Assembly (NCBI GenBank): GCA_017857875.1
Contig: JAFMCH010000017.1
Location: 1-34,132, forward strand
Source: Actinomycetota bacterium
Lineage (GTDB): Bacteria; Actinomycetota; Actinomycetes; S36-B12
DNA length: 34,132 nucleotides
Reading direction: 5' to 3'
Part shown: positions 1-8,502 of the stretch, piece by piece
Layout: each line of letters begins with the position of its first letter
Numbering within the stretch: the first letter of the stretch is position 1
Position numbers and translations under genes: made by a program
The notes under the pieces: model-generated
Told to the model about the DNA's origin: nothing
Databases searched by the model: none
What the model saw: only the letters and a program-made list of their open reading frames with translations

Positions 1-171
1 CGGCTCGCCGAACAAATGGCTGAGTGTCTTGAGGGCGACGGTGTCGAGAGCTTCGGCTTCCGTGATCAGCGCGTCAAGGGCGGTGATGTCCTCATCATCG
101 ATATCCGCATTGCGCCAGGCAATCGCACGCTCGCGTAGTTGTCGATCAAAGATCGGTGACGCCGAGTCCAT
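1..171 (-). CDS. Phosphomannomutase/phosphoglucomutase-type enzyme, N-terminal fragment
   Basis: Only the first 57 codons lie in the window; the gene continues beyond base 1. The visible part is acidic and helical, with an AIAWRNADIDDEDI stretch and an ending SHLFGEP. That is where alpha-D-phosphohexomutases of the actinobacterial PmmB type carry their N-terminal W-x-DPD region just before the LxFGTAGLRG motif, which would begin right after the edge. The ATG at 171 is 4 nt past the stop of the purine nucleoside phosphorylase gene, so the two are probably cotranscribed. The same pair (deoD-pmmB) occurs in M. tuberculosis, and the enzyme could there convert (deoxy)ribose 1-phosphate or hexose 1-phosphate to the 6- or 5-phosphate. 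The catalytic serine is not visible, so the call rests on the N-terminus plus context. Confidence 0.6.
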   Translation of the reverse strand, partial: MDSASPIFDRQLRERAIAWRNADIDDEDITALDALITEAEALDTVALKTLSHLFGEP

Positions 172-175
172 GGGG

Positions 176-994
176 CTAAATCTGCCGGACGACATCAGCC
201 ATCAATTGACCCATGCGTTGGGCGGATGCTTGGCCCGCGGCGAGAACCTCCTCGTGATTGAGCGGTTCCCCGGTGATGCCAGCTGCGATGTTCGTCACCA
301 ATGAAATGCCGAGGACATCCATGCCGACAGCGCGTGCGGCAATTGTTTCCAGGGCGGTCGACATTCCGACCAGATCGCCACCAATCGCGCGCACCATCTC
401 TATTTCAGCCGGTGTTTCGTATTGCGGCCCATGGAATTGCACGTAGACGCCTTCTGCCAGTCCCGGGGCAATCGACTTGCACACCTTGCGTAGCTGCGGC
501 GAGTAGGCGTCGGTCATGTCGATGAATTGGGCGCCAAGAAGCGGCGTCACCCCGGTGAGATTGATGTGGTCGCGAATCAACACCGGCGTGCCCGGTTGCC
601 ATTGCGTATTGAGTCCGCCGCAGGCATTGGTCAAAATGAGTGTGCGACACCCGGCCGCTGCTGCGACACGTACGCGATGCACAACGGCGTCCACTCCGTG
701 CCCCTCATAGAGGTGGGTTCGACCAAGGAAAACAAGGACTCGATGATCACCCACCTGAATGCTTCGAACCCGGCCCTCGTGGCCGGCCACCCCTGCTGCC
801 CGGAAGCCGGGCAGGTCGTTGACGGACAAATCTAGGTCGGTGTCGCCCAAGAGATCGGCGGCGGGAACCCAACCCGACCCCAGAACGATCGCAATGTCGT
901 GCCGGGCGACTCCGGTCAGGCGAGCAAGCTCGGTGGCTGCCTCGCGAGCGAGAGTGTTCGGGTCGGTCATGTCGGTGCGCGTGGATTCAGACAC
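176..994 (-). CDS. deoD: Purine nucleoside phosphorylase (trimeric class)
   Basis: This cytosolic enzyme splits purine (deoxy)nucleosides with phosphate into free base and (deoxy)ribose 1-phosphate, for purine salvage. The 272-residue length fits the trimeric class (also called punA). Visible motifs in order: VLGSGW (phosphate site), GRTHLYEGH, LTNACGGLN, QFHGPQYETPAE, GMSTALET and LVTNIAAGITGEPLNHEEV, which carries the Asn that recognises 6-oxopurines. The start is GTG at 994, preceded by TAGCGT with a 7-nt gap, which suggests a leaderless transcript; an in-frame ATG eight codons later is the alternative. The mutase-like gene follows after 4 nt, so the sugar phosphate product could be handled by the next enzyme. 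Confidence 0.95.
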   Translation of the reverse strand: MSESTRTDMTDPNTLAREAATELARLTGVARHDIAIVLGSGWVPAADLLGDTDLDLSVNDLPGFRAAGVAGHEGRVRSIQVGDHRVLVFLGRTHLYEGHGVDAVVHRVRVAAAAGCRTLILTNACGGLNTQWQPGTPVLIRDHINLTGVTPLLGAQFIDMTDAYSPQLRKVCKSIAPGLAEGVYVQFHGPQYETPAEIEMVRAIGGDLVGMSTALETIAARAVGMDVLGISLVTNIAAGITGEPLNHEEVLAAGQASAQRMGQLMADVVRQI

Positions 995-1001
995 GGCGAT
1001 G

Positions 1002-1007
1002 ACGCTA
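1002..1007 (-). promoter_or_regulatory. Candidate -10 box for deoD (leaderless)
   Basis: TAGCGT on the minus strand ends 7 nt before the GTG start of deoD, and no Shine-Dalgarno sequence lies between them. This is the geometry expected when transcription starts at the first base of the start codon. Confidence 0.5.
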
Positions 1008-1034
1008 TCGCAATAACACGGGCTGGCGTCTTGC

Positions 1035-1490
1035 CTATCTGGGTCCGATACCGGTGCAGGGGTGCTGGCGGATCTGCGTCACGTAGTCACCCGGTGCGCC
1101 ACCGGCCTCAGCGGAGTCGGCGAGCATGCCCAGGTAGTGCGCGGACGGCAGGCCGCCCTCATAGGCATCCAGGACATACATCCAAGCGATGGTGTCGGTC
1201 GTGAGCAGGTTCACCCTGGCGCGAAGTTTGCGCCAATTGCCAAGGTCGAGGCCTTCCCAATCATCGAGTCGACGCTCATCGAGCGGATGCAGTTCGTAGA
1301 TTGCCACGAAGACCGCACTGCCGGCCTCTTCGACGACGGTCGCCAGGGAGCCGCCGAGACCAATGTCTTCACCCGCGAAGGTCAATCTCCAGTCGGTGAG
1401 CCAGCCGGTGTCCACAAGAGGTGACAGGGGTGCCCGCTCGGCCATGCGAGCCGGATGCAGGTTGGGTCCGTATGCGGCATACAGCACCAT
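1035..1490 (-). CDS. Gamma-glutamylcyclotransferase-like protein
   Basis: A 151-residue protein of the gamma-glutamylcyclotransferase / AIG2-like fold. The N-terminus MVLYAAYGPNLHP carries a variant of the family YGSN substrate-binding loop (Pro replaces Ser, residues 7-10). The DDWEGLDLGNW segment carries the conserved glutamate that acts as catalytic base in characterised members (about Glu79). The reaction in the family is release of 5-oxoproline from gamma-glutamyl amines or peptides; the true substrate here is unknown. I chose the ATG at 1490 because upstream in-frame residues do not look like this family and because TAGGCT ends 7 nt before it. The gene diverges from lpdA with only 58 bp between them. 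Confidence 0.75.
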   Translation of the reverse strand: MVLYAAYGPNLHPARMAERAPLSPLVDTGWLTDWRLTFAGEDIGLGGSLATVVEEAGSAVFVAIYELHPLDERRLDDWEGLDLGNWRKLRARVNLLTTDTIAWMYVLDAYEGGLPSAHYLGMLADSAEAGGAPGDYVTQIRQHPCTGIGPR

Positions 1491-1497
1491 GCGGGTC

Positions 1498-1503
1498 AGC
1501 CTA
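1498..1503 (-). promoter_or_regulatory. Candidate -10 box for the cyclotransferase-like gene (leaderless)
   Basis: TAGGCT on the minus strand ends 7 nt upstream of the ATG at 1490, with no ribosome-binding site in the gap. Confidence 0.5.
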
Positions 1504-1548
1504 TGTCCGCCGTGGCCGTCTTGGTAGGACGTGCGACACAATGGCGCG

Positions 1549-2967
1549 GTGACCAACGTCGTAATCATCGGGGGCGGCCCGGGCGGTTACGAGGCAGCTC
1601 TGGTGGCCACTCAGCTGGGGGCGCAGGTGACCATCGTTGATCGTGATGGTCTGGGCGGATCAGCAGTGCTGACCGACTGTGTGCCCAGCAAGACCCTGAT
1701 TGCCTCGGCTACGTTCGCGGCGTCGAGTGAGTTGTCCACTCGATTGGGCCTCAGCGGCTCGCACACTCCGCGGCGAAGTGATGTGGATCTGGGTCGCATC
1801 AACGAACGCATCAAGTCATTGGCGACAGCCCAAAGCCGTGATATCCACGATCGGCTCACTCGCGACGGGGTGCTGCTCGTGCGCGGCACCGGTCGGTTGA
1901 TCCCGGCCAGCGGAGCTACCGCTCCGTCGGTGTTAGTAACCAATGAGGATGGTGGCGAGCAGTTAATCGAGGCCGATGTCGTGCTGCTGGCTACCGGAGC
2001 CCGCCCACGCGTTCTGCCCACCGCTAAGCCTGATGGCTTCCGGATCTTGACGTGGGAGCAGGTGTATGAGCTTGAAGAGGTTCCCGAGAGTTTGATTGTG
2101 GTCGGCTCGGGAGTGACCGGAGCTGAATTTGCCTCTGCCTATCAAAGTTTAGGCAGTGCAGTCACGTTGGTATCAAGTCGTGATCGCGTGCTACCGGGTG
2201 AAGATTCCGACGCGGCGGCGGTCGTAGAACAGGTCTTCTCCGAACGCGGTATGACCGTGCTTAATGAATCCCGAGCCACGGGTGCCCGGCGAACCGATAC
2301 AGGTGTAGTCGTGACCTTGAGCGATGGGCGTGAGATTGTCGGCAGCCATGTGTTGGTGGCGGTGGGTTCACTACCCAACACGGACTCGCTGGGTCTGGCG
2401 GCTGCCGGGGTGAGCGTCGATGAGGGCGGATTTGTCACTGTCGACCGTGTGTCACGAACCTCCATGCGCGACGTATACGCAGCCGGAGACTGCACCGGGG
2501 TCAATATGCTGGCTTCAGTGGCTGCAATGCAGGGTCGCATCGCGATGTGGCACGCCCTCGGCGATTCCGTGCACCCGCTTGACCTCGACACAGTGTCCAG
2601 CACCGTATTCACCGATCCGGAGATCGCCACGGTCGGCGTGAGTCAACATGATGTTGACTCACAACACATTAGAGCCGAGTCGGTGATGCTGCCGCTGAGC
2701 ACTAATGCCCGGGCGAAGATGCAGAGCATCGAGCACGGGTTCGTCAAGATTTTTTGCCGACGTAGTTCACGCATCGTCATCGGCGGTGTTGTGGTGGGTC
2801 CGCATGCCAGCGAACTCATCCACTCGCTGGCCCTCGCGGTGGATGCCCGCCTCACGGTCGATCAATTATCGTCGGCGTTCACCGTTTATCCGAGTCTGAG
2901 CGGTTCGGTAGCCGAGGCGGCCAGGCGTCTACATGCCGCCGAAGTCACCCCCACCGAATCCACCTGA
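1549..2967 (+). CDS. lpdA: LpdA-type NAD(P)H quinone reductase (flavoprotein disulfide reductase family)
   Basis: A 472-residue flavoprotein with the two-dinucleotide-fold plan of dihydrolipoamide dehydrogenases: FAD motif VVIIGGGPGGYEAAL at the N-terminus, NAD(P) motif VVGSGVTGAEFASAY in the middle, and YAAGDCTG for the FAD ribityl. The active-site loop reads GGSAVLTDCVPSKT: the first of the two redox cysteines is alanine. The C-terminal His-Glu pair of true lipoamide dehydrogenases is also missing (VYPSLSGSVAEAARRL). M. tuberculosis LpdA (Rv3303c) has the same two losses and reduces quinones instead, so disulfide chemistry is not expected. GTG at 1549 puts the FAD motif at the usual distance; GTG at 1531 is a possible longer start. 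The 3' end overlaps the convergent TPM gene by 39 bp. Confidence 0.88.
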   Translation: MTNVVIIGGGPGGYEAALVATQLGAQVTIVDRDGLGGSAVLTDCVPSKTLIASATFAASSELSTRLGLSGSHTPRRSDVDLGRINERIKSLATAQSRDIHDRLTRDGVLLVRGTGRLIPASGATAPSVLVTNEDGGEQLIEADVVLLATGARPRVLPTAKPDGFRILTWEQVYELEEVPESLIVVGSGVTGAEFASAYQSLGSAVTLVSSRDRVLPGEDSDAAAVVEQVFSERGMTVLNESRATGARRTDTGVVVTLSDGREIVGSHVLVAVGSLPNTDSLGLAAAGVSVDEGGFVTVDRVSRTSMRDVYAAGDCTGVNMLASVAAMQGRIAMWHALGDSVHPLDLDTVSSTVFTDPEIATVGVSQHDVDSQHIRAESVMLPLSTNARAKMQSIEHGFVKIFCRRSSRIVIGGVVVGPHASELIHSLALAVDARLTVDQLSSAFTVYPSLSGSVAEAARRLHAAEVTPTEST

Positions 2968-4218
2968 GCCGAAATCACCGCCACCGAAATCACCGCCACC
3001 AAATCCACCGCCGTCTATGCCGGCTGCCATGCCGGTAGACGCCATGGCGGCCGGCATGGTGAACGCCTGCGCCAGCATGGTGCCCATGAAGATGGCCGGA
3101 AGGAGACCGGCAACATTGTCGAAGTACCCCCGCGCATAGGGAGCGTAGGCGGGGCCAGCATTCCAATACGGGCGCATCTGCCCATCCACCTCAACCTGGC
3201 GTGCTGGCGGCTCACCGCCGGTGCTGATGATCGTGGCGCATTCGGCGCATGCGGGCACAGCATGGGCGGGGGCGCTGACGTGCCCGCCGTGCCAGGAGAC
3301 ATCGGCGAAACTGACGCCGTGTCGCGGGTCAAAAAAACAAGGCGGCCGCCGAGCAGGTGGCTCGTGACCGCTCATCTGCGCATCTGCGCGAGCAAGCGCA
3401 TAGCGGCCATCATCAAGGGCTCGGGTTGTTCGCACGATATCGGCCTCGGACTGCAACGCCGCTGAGGTGGCACTGGCAGTGCTGTAGGCATCGAGTGCAA
3501 CAGCGAGGTCTTGCCGCGAACTGTCAGAGAGGCGGTCGTCTGCTTGATTGAATTGCCCGAGCCGTTCACCGAACTCGGTGATGTCCTCGGTCAACGTGGC
3601 GCCCACCTGCGCGAGTCGACGTTGTTCAAGCCGTCGACGAGAACGCCGTGCGCGAAGGAGTACGAGGGCAATCACGATGCCAATTGCCAGGAGCACCAGT
3701 ACGACGATGCCCATGCCTGAGGACGGGGTGTCGGCTGGCTGGTCGCTGACGGCAGCGACAAAAGTGGAAAGAACCGCGTAGGGGCCGTTGCTTGATTGGC
3801 TGGCGAAGGCTTCATTAGCTGCGGCGGTTACCGACTGCAGGGAACTGCCGGCGCGAAATGAATCGCCAACGACGAGCGCGAACGTGCCACCACCCCCGAC
3901 CGACGCCTCGATGCTGCTGAGAAGTTCATCGGGAGTGATCGGGTCTCCGGCCGTTTGGTTGAGCGCGGAGGCCGGCAGCACGGCGACATAGATCGGTTGC
4001 CCCGCTGTCGCCACCTGCGCGCGCAGTTCGGTTGCCTGGCCGGGGGTGAGTGCATTCTCGGCCAGCGGGTCGTTGAGCACCGGGTCAACGCGGAGGGCTG
4101 TGGCAATCTCGTTCACCGAAGGTTGCGCGTGTGCCGGTGCGCCCGAGGTCACCCACAGCACCGCCGTTACGAGCAAAGTGAGCAGCAGTAGCGGAGCGCT
4201 CCAGCGTTGTGCGGTCAT
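2929..4218 (-). CDS. TPM-domain secreted/membrane protein with glycine-rich tail
   Basis: A 429-residue protein. Residues 1-32 form a signal peptide (MTAQRWSAPLLLLTLLVTAV...APAHAQ). An extracytoplasmic alpha/beta domain resembling the TPM domain follows (about 33-160; note TFALVVGDSF), then a membrane helix (VLVLLAIGIVIALVLL) and an Arg-rich stop-transfer. A cytoplasmic helical segment leads to a Cys/His-bearing module (CFFDPRHG...CAECA). The tail is a glycine-aspartate-phenylalanine repeat (GGGDFGGGDFG...) encoded by near-identical 15-bp units. Proteins of this layout are common in actinobacteria but have no settled function. The ATG at 4218 is supported by the signal peptide and by TAACGT ending 7 nt upstream. 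The last codons lie antisense to the end of lpdA. Confidence 0.7.
   Translation of the reverse strand: MTAQRWSAPLLLLTLLVTAVLWVTSGAPAHAQPSVNEIATALRVDPVLNDPLAENALTPGQATELRAQVATAGQPIYVAVLPASALNQTAGDPITPDELLSSIEASVGGGGTFALVVGDSFRAGSSLQSVTAAANEAFASQSSNGPYAVLSTFVAAVSDQPADTPSSGMGIVVLVLLAIGIVIALVLLRARRSRRRLEQRRLAQVGATLTEDITEFGERLGQFNQADDRLSDSSRQDLAVALDAYSTASATSAALQSEADIVRTTRALDDGRYALARADAQMSGHEPPARRPPCFFDPRHGVSFADVSWHGGHVSAPAHAVPACAECATIISTGGEPPARQVEVDGQMRPYWNAGPAYAPYARGYFDNVAGLLPAIFMGTMLAQAFTMPAAMASTGMAAGIDGGGFGGGDFGGGDFGSGGFGGGDFGGM
2935..3013 (-). repeat. Degenerate 15-bp repeat encoding the GGGDFG tail
   Basis: Runs of the plus-strand unit gaaatcaccgccacc and close variants recur in phase and encode GGGDF-type repeats at the C-terminus of the TPM protein. 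Part of the array overlaps the last codons of lpdA on the other strand, so the repeats constrain both proteins. Confidence 0.6.
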
Positions 4219-4225
4219 GAGTTTG

Positions 4226-4231
4226 ACGTTA
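4226..4231 (-). promoter_or_regulatory. Candidate -10 box for the TPM-protein gene (leaderless)
   Basis: TAACGT on the minus strand ends 7 nt before the ATG at 4218; the gap holds no Shine-Dalgarno sequence. Confidence 0.5.
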
Positions 4232-4276
4232 CCGGTGAACCCGCACCGGCGCCAGATACGCGAGAGGGTGAGAGGG

Positions 4277-6046
4277 CTAGTCAGTGATCGCGCATAGTGC
4301 TGTCCCGGCTGGCACGGTGATGCCAATGTCGGCGGCGAGAGCAGAAACCGTGCCTGCCTTGTGAGCCGTGATGGGCTGTTCCATCTTCATGGCTTCGAGT
4401 ACGACGATCAGATCGCCCTGGGCGACGGTGTCGCCGTCGGCCACGGCGATCTTCACGATCGTGCCTTGCATAGGAGCGGTCACATCGTCACCGGAGGCTG
4501 CGCTGCCGGCCTTCGACCGCGCTCGTTTCGGACGCGCACTACCGCCCGGTGCCTGGGAACCATGAGTAGCAAGACCCGCTGGCAGCGTCACCACAAGGCG
4601 CTTTCCGTCAACCTCCACTACCAAGGACTGCCGCTGCTCGGCTAGTGAGTCCAGGGCAACCCCGTCACCTGCGTTGCTGCCGTGCTCGGGAATCTGGTTG
4701 ACGAACTCTGTTTCGATCCAGCGTGTATGAACGCTGAACGCGTCTTGGTCGTTGTCGGGGGCGAAAGCTGGGTCAGTGACCACGGCGCGGTGAAAGGTGA
4801 GCGCGGTGGCGATGCCGTCGATCTTGAACTCCTGAAGTGCACGGCGCGCCCTTTCCAAAGCCTGGCTTCGGGTGCTGCCGGTCACGATGAGTTTGGCCAG
4901 CAATGAGTCGAAGTTGCCGCCGATGGCATCACCGCTGCGAAATCCCGCGTCTACGCGGACACCAGGGCCGCTGGGCAGTTCCCAGACGGCCAGGTTTCCG
5001 GGCGCCGGTAGGAATCCGCGCCCGGGATCTTCACCATTGATTCGAAACTCGATGCTGTGACCGCGTACCTGCGGATCGGGGTAGTCGATCAGCCCACCCT
5101 CGGCAATGCGGAACTGTTCGCGCACCAGATCGATGCCGGTTACTTCCTCAGAGACTGGGTGTTCGACCTGCAGACGGGTGTTGACCTCCAAGAAGCTGAT
5201 GGAGCCGTCCTCGCCGATGAGGAACTCACATGTGCCGGCATTGACGTATCCGGCCTCGCGAGCGATCGCCTTGGAGGCTGAATACAACTGCTCAACCTGC
5301 TCATCACTAAGGAAAGGAGCCGGTGCTTCCTCGACAAGTTTTTGGTGACGTCGCTGCAATGAGCAATCTCGCGTGGACACAACGACCACGTTTCCTTGGA
5401 CATCGGCCAGGATCTGCGTTTCCACGTGCCGGGGTCGATCGAGATACCGCTCAACAAAGCACTCACCGCGCCCGAAGGCGGCAATGGCCTCGCGCACGGC
5501 GGAGTCGTAGAGCTCTGGGATCTCCTCGAGCGTGCGAGCGACTTTAAGCCCGCGACCGCCACCCCCGAACGCCGCCTTGATGGCGACGGGCAGGCCGTGT
5601 TCGCGGGCGAAGGACACGACTTCGTCGGCTGAGGAGACCGGGTCAGCCGTTCCGGGCACCTGGGGGGCGCCGGCACGTGCTGCGATGTGACGTGCCGAAA
5701 CCTTGTCGCCGAGGTCTCGAATAGCTTGGGGCGGTGGCCCGATCCACGTGAGGCCCGCATCCATGACGGCCTGGGCGAAATCTGCGTTCTCTGATAAAAA
5801 GCCATACCCGGGGTGCACGGCATCTGCACCGCTACGCCGAGCGACATCCAAGATCTTGTCGATTTGCAGGTATGTCTCGGCAGCGGTCTCACCGTTGAGC
5901 GCATAGGCCTCGTTGGCTACTTCGACATGCAGCGCGTCACGATCGGGATCGGCGTATACGGCTACGGAGTCAAGACCGGCATCAGCGCAGGCACGGGCTA
6001 TTCGGACGGCGATTTCGCCACGATTGGCGATCAGGACTTTGTGCAC
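4277..6046 (-). CDS. accA3: Acyl-CoA carboxylase alpha subunit (biotin carboxylase + biotin carrier)
   Basis: A 589-residue subunit that carboxylates its own biotin using ATP and bicarbonate and passes CO2 to the beta subunit. Domains in order: biotin-carboxylase N-domain ([20 protein letters not shown]), ATP-grasp with the glycine loop [10 protein letters not shown] at 161-170 and [14 protein letters not shown] at about 287-300, C-terminal biotin carboxylase domain, a linker, and a biotinyl domain with LEAMKMEQP, in which Lys554 takes biotin. The one-chain layout is the actinobacterial AccA3/PccA type. The start is GTG at 6046, which begins the canonical N-terminus exactly and follows TAGACT by 7 nt. 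Partners AccE and AccD lie beyond maf, and the biotin ligase just after them. The substrate (acetyl-, propionyl- or longer acyl-CoA) is set by the beta subunit. Confidence 0.95.
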   Translation of the reverse strand: MHKVLIANRGEIAVRIARACADAGLDSVAVYADPDRDALHVEVANEAYALNGETAAETYLQIDKILDVARRSGADAVHPGYGFLSENADFAQAVMDAGLTWIGPPPQAIRDLGDKVSARHIAARAGAPQVPGTADPVSSADEVVSFAREHGLPVAIKAAFGGGGRGLKVARTLEEIPELYDSAVREAIAAFGRGECFVERYLDRPRHVETQILADVQGNVVVVSTRDCSLQRRHQKLVEEAPAPFLSDEQVEQLYSASKAIAREAGYVNAGTCEFLIGEDGSISFLEVNTRLQVEHPVSEEVTGIDLVREQFRIAEGGLIDYPDPQVRGHSIEFRINGEDPGRGFLPAPGNLAVWELPSGPGVRVDAGFRSGDAIGGNFDSLLAKLIVTGSTRSQALERARRALQEFKIDGIATALTFHRAVVTDPAFAPDNDQDAFSVHTRWIETEFVNQIPEHGSNAGDGVALDSLAEQRQSLVVEVDGKRLVVTLPAGLATHGSQAPGGSARPKRARSKAGSAASGDDVTAPMQGTIVKIAVADGDTVAQGDLIVVLEAMKMEQPITAHKAGTVSALAADIGITVPAGTALCAITD

Positions 6047-6053
6047 GCGCTGC

Positions 6054-6059
6054 AGTCTA
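6054..6059 (-). promoter_or_regulatory. Candidate -10 box for accA3 (leaderless)
   Basis: TAGACT on the minus strand ends 7 nt before the GTG start of accA3, with no ribosome-binding site between. Confidence 0.5.
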
Positions 6060-6073
6060 GAGACCCCTGGCGT

Positions 6074-6079
6074 GGGAGG
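6074..6079 (+). promoter_or_regulatory. Ribosome-binding site for maf
   Basis: GGGAGG lies 8 nt before the GTG at 6088 and fixes that start codon. It stands out because many neighbouring genes have no such site. Confidence 0.65.
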
Positions 6080-6087
6080 CTGCTGAG

Positions 6088-6696
6088 GTGTTCATTCTGG
6101 CCTCCGCATCGCCGTCTCGGCTGCGTCTGCTGCAACAGGCGGGCATCAACCCACACGTCGTCGTGAGCGGTGTGGACGAAGAGGCCCTGGTGCGCGAACT
6201 TGCTGAACCCAGCCCGGATCAGGTCGCCTCAACGCTGGCGCGCGCCAAGGCGCGAGCGGTTGCAGATTCGATTACTGGACCTGCGCTCATTTTGGGTTGT
6301 GACTCAGTGTTTGAGTTCGATGGCCAATCATTCGGTAAGCCGCGTGATCGAACTGAAGCCTGGGAGCGCTGGGAACGTATGCAAGGTCGTTCCGGCATCT
6401 TGCACACTGGTCACTGTGTGGTGTCGACCACCGGGCGCACCGTGGCGGCACTCGTGTCCACGACCGTGCACATGGCACAGGCTTCGCAGGAGGAGATCGA
6501 GCACTACCTTGATTCCGGCGAGCCGATGCAGGTGGCCGGAGGGTTCACCCTTGATGGCCTCGGGGCGCCTTTCATCGAGAGGATCGAGGGAGATCCGGGC
6601 AACGTCATTGGTGTTTCATTGCCTGCCATTCGTCGCCTCGGCCATGAGCTGGGATTGTCCTGGCCTGATGTGATTGCGCTATCGAGGCAGGGCTGA
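6088..6696 (+). CDS. maf: Maf-family nucleoside triphosphate pyrophosphatase
   Basis: A 202-residue protein that hydrolyses non-canonical or canonical NTPs to the monophosphate, a housecleaning activity also linked to septum control. The family signature is at the N-terminus ([19 protein letters not shown]). The metal-binding and catalytic region reads [21 protein letters not shown] (seen in two pieces), with the Asp that follows GC. The C-terminal part [19 protein letters not shown] corresponds to the DKAGaYgIQG-like segment, here changed to QVAGGF. The start is GTG with a good GGGAGG. The gene is divergent from accA3 and its last 18 bp overlap the convergent accE, so transcription of maf runs into the carboxylase operon. 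maf sits in the same neighbourhood in M. tuberculosis (Rv3282). Confidence 0.92.
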   Translation: MFILASASPSRLRLLQQAGINPHVVVSGVDEEALVRELAEPSPDQVASTLARAKARAVADSITGPALILGCDSVFEFDGQSFGKPRDRTEAWERWERMQGRSGILHTGHCVVSTTGRTVAALVSTTVHMAQASQEEIEHYLDSGEPMQVAGGFTLDGLGAPFIERIEGDPGNVIGVSLPAIRRLGHELGLSWPDVIALSRQG

Positions 6697-6888
6697 GGCC
6701 CGCCAAGCACCTGCGCCGGCGGATACTCTGGGCCGCATCTGTCGAGATGGCGCGTTCCAAAGGCGTTGTTGTTGCACTGCTTGTGCTGGTGCACTGATTG
6801 ACATCAGGGCGGCGGTGATGGCGGCGACCTCCGCAGCAGTTGCGTTGCCCGTGATCGTGACAAGTGTTGCCGTGGCGGGGTCGGTCAT
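6679..6888 (-). CDS. accE5: Acyl-CoA carboxylase epsilon subunit
   Basis: A 69-residue protein of the actinobacteria-specific AccE/PccE family, which holds alpha and beta subunits together and stimulates the carboxylase. It shows the family pattern: a short N-terminal strand and helix ([22 protein letters not shown]), a variable linker and the conserved C-terminal ending [12 protein letters not shown]. The start ATG overlaps the TGA of accD5 by 4 nt (ATGA), so translation is coupled. Its 3' end overlaps maf tail to tail by 18 bp. It is small enough to be missed by automatic annotation, but the C-terminal signature and position leave little doubt. Confidence 0.9.
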   Translation of the reverse strand: MTDPATATLVTITGNATAAEVAAITAALMSISAPAQAVQQQRLWNAPSRQMRPRVSAGAGAWRASALPR

Positions 6889-8471
6889 AGCGGAATGTTT
6901 CCGTGTTTCTTAGGGGGTCGACTAGCGCGCTTGCCGCGCAGTGCGCGAAGGGCGCGCGTGACTTGACCGCGAGTTTCACTGGGTAAAATAACCCGATCCA
7001 CATAGCCGCGTTCGGCTGCGATGTACGGGTTGGCAAGCGTGGAGTCGTAATCGCTGATCCGCTCGGCACGAGTCGTCTCGGGATCCTTAGAGTTAGCGAT
7101 TTCATTGCGGTACAGAATGTTTACGGCACCTTGGGCGCCCATGACTGCAATTTGCGCCGTGGGCCAGGCAAGGTTGATGTCAGCTCCGAGGTGCTTTGAA
7201 CCCATGACGTCATAGGCGCCGCCATAGGCCTTACGCGTAATGACCGTGACCAGCGGAACGGTGGCTTCGGCATAGGCGTAGATCAACTTGGCGCCGCGAC
7301 GGATGATGCCATCCCACTCTTGGTCGGTGCCGGGCAGGAACCCTGGAACATCCACAAGGGTCAGGACCGGGATGTTGAAGGCATCACACGTGCGCACGAA
7401 GCGTGCTGCTTTCTCTGACGCATCAATGTCGAGGGTGCCGGCAAATTGCATGGGTTGGTTGGCCACCACACCTACCGGGTGGCCATCGACACGACCGAAG
7501 CCGCAGATGATGTTCGGAGCAAACAGAGGCTGAGTTTCGCAGAACTCTCCCTCATCGAGTATGTGTTCGATCACCACATGCATGTCGTAGGGCTGATTGG
7601 GGGAGTCTGGGATGATCGTGTCGAGTTCGAGGTCGTCTTCGTTGATCGACAGATCAACAGTTATGGGAAACACCGGTGGCTGGTCGAGGTTGTTACTCGG
7701 TAGATACGACAGCAGCGACCGAACGTAATCGAAGGCGTCGGATTCATCCTCGGCCATGTAATGCGCGACACCGGATTTTGTGTTGTGGCTGCGAGCGCCC
7801 CCGAGGTCTTCGAAGGCAACATCCTCACCGGTGACTGTCTTAATGACATCTGGCCCGGTGATGAACATATGTGAGGTTTTGTCGACCATGATCGTGAAGT
7901 CGGTGATGGCCGGGGAGTAGACCGCACCACCAGCGCACGGACCCATGATGAGCGAAATCTGCGGAACAACTCCCGAGGCCTGCACATTGCGATAGAAGAT
8001 CTCGCCGTACATGGCCAGCGATACGACGCCCTCTTGAATGCGGGCGCCCCCTGAGTCGTTGATGCCGATGACCGGGCAGCCGGTCTTGAGTGCAAGATCC
8101 ATAATTTTCACGATCTTTTCGCCGAAGACTTCGCCGAGTGAACCTCCGGCGACGGTGAAGTCCTGTGCGAACACACACACGGGGCGGCCATCGATCGTGC
8201 CGTAACCGGTGACGACTCCGTCGCCGTAGGGCCGGTTAGCCTGCATACCGAAGTTGGTGGAACGATGCCGCGCCAAACCGTCCACCTGGGTGAACGAATC
8301 TTCATCGAGGAGCGCATTGACGCGTTCCATCGCGGTGAGCTTGCCTTTGGCATGTTGCTTCTCGACGGCGGCGGATCGTCCATCGAGCGCTTCAGCGCGC
8401 CGCTCCAGGAGATCAGCAGCCTTTTGGGCGGTGGTCGGTGGTTGAGGTGGTATCTCCGGCGACGTCGTCAC
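6885..8471 (-). CDS. accD5: Acyl-CoA carboxylase beta subunit (carboxyltransferase)
   Basis: A 528-residue carboxyltransferase that moves CO2 from biotin to an acyl-CoA (AccD5/PccB group, most often propionyl-CoA, giving methylmalonyl-CoA). Landmarks: [21 protein letters not shown] near the N-terminus, the oxyanion-hole regions [13 protein letters not shown] and [13 protein letters not shown], and in the second half [23 protein letters not shown] and [18 protein letters not shown] prefer the GTG at 8471 to the ATG at 8510: TACAGT ends 6 nt before it, the family N-terminus begins about there, and the ATG would overlap the divergent birA start. accE is translationally coupled at its 3' end. Substrate range cannot be read from sequence alone. 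Confidence 0.93.
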   Translation of the reverse strand: MTTSPEIPPQPPTTAQKAADLLERRAEALDGRSAAVEKQHAKGKLTAMERVNALLDEDSFTQVDGLARHRSTNFGMQANRPYGDGVVTGYGTIDGRPVCVFAQDFTVAGGSLGEVFGEKIVKIMDLALKTGCPVIGINDSGGARIQEGVVSLAMYGEIFYRNVQASGVVPQISLIMGPCAGGAVYSPAITDFTIMVDKTSHMFITGPDVIKTVTGEDVAFEDLGGARSHNTKSGVAHYMAEDESDAFDYVRSLLSYLPSNNLDQPPVFPITVDLSINEDDLELDTIIPDSPNQPYDMHVVIEHILDEGEFCETQPLFAPNIICGFGRVDGHPVGVVANQPMQFAGTLDIDASEKAARFVRTCDAFNIPVLTLVDVPGFLPGTDQEWDGIIRRGAKLIYAYAEATVPLVTVITRKAYGGAYDVMGSKHLGADINLAWPTAQIAVMGAQGAVNILYRNEIANSKDPETTRAERISDYDSTLANPYIAAERGYVDRVILPSETRGQVTRALRALRGKRASRPPKKHGNIPL

Positions 8472-8476
8472 GCCCG

Positions 8477-8483
8477 TACTGTA
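8477..8483. promoter_or_regulatory. Overlapping divergent -10 boxes of accD5 and birA
   Basis: The heptamer TACTGTA reads TACTGT on the plus strand (toward birA, about 20 nt before its GTG) and TACAGT on the minus strand (toward accD5, 6 nt before its GTG). RNA polymerase could occupy only one direction at a time. No biotin-repressor operator is obvious. Confidence 0.4.
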
Positions 8484-8502
8484 TCCAGATGGTGGTGCGG
8501 CC

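Noticed and set aside
5140-5904. 254-codon open frame in another register of accA3
   Set aside because: Lies wholly within the biotin carboxylase domain; the Arg/Ser/Pro-rich composition is typical of a shifted frame.
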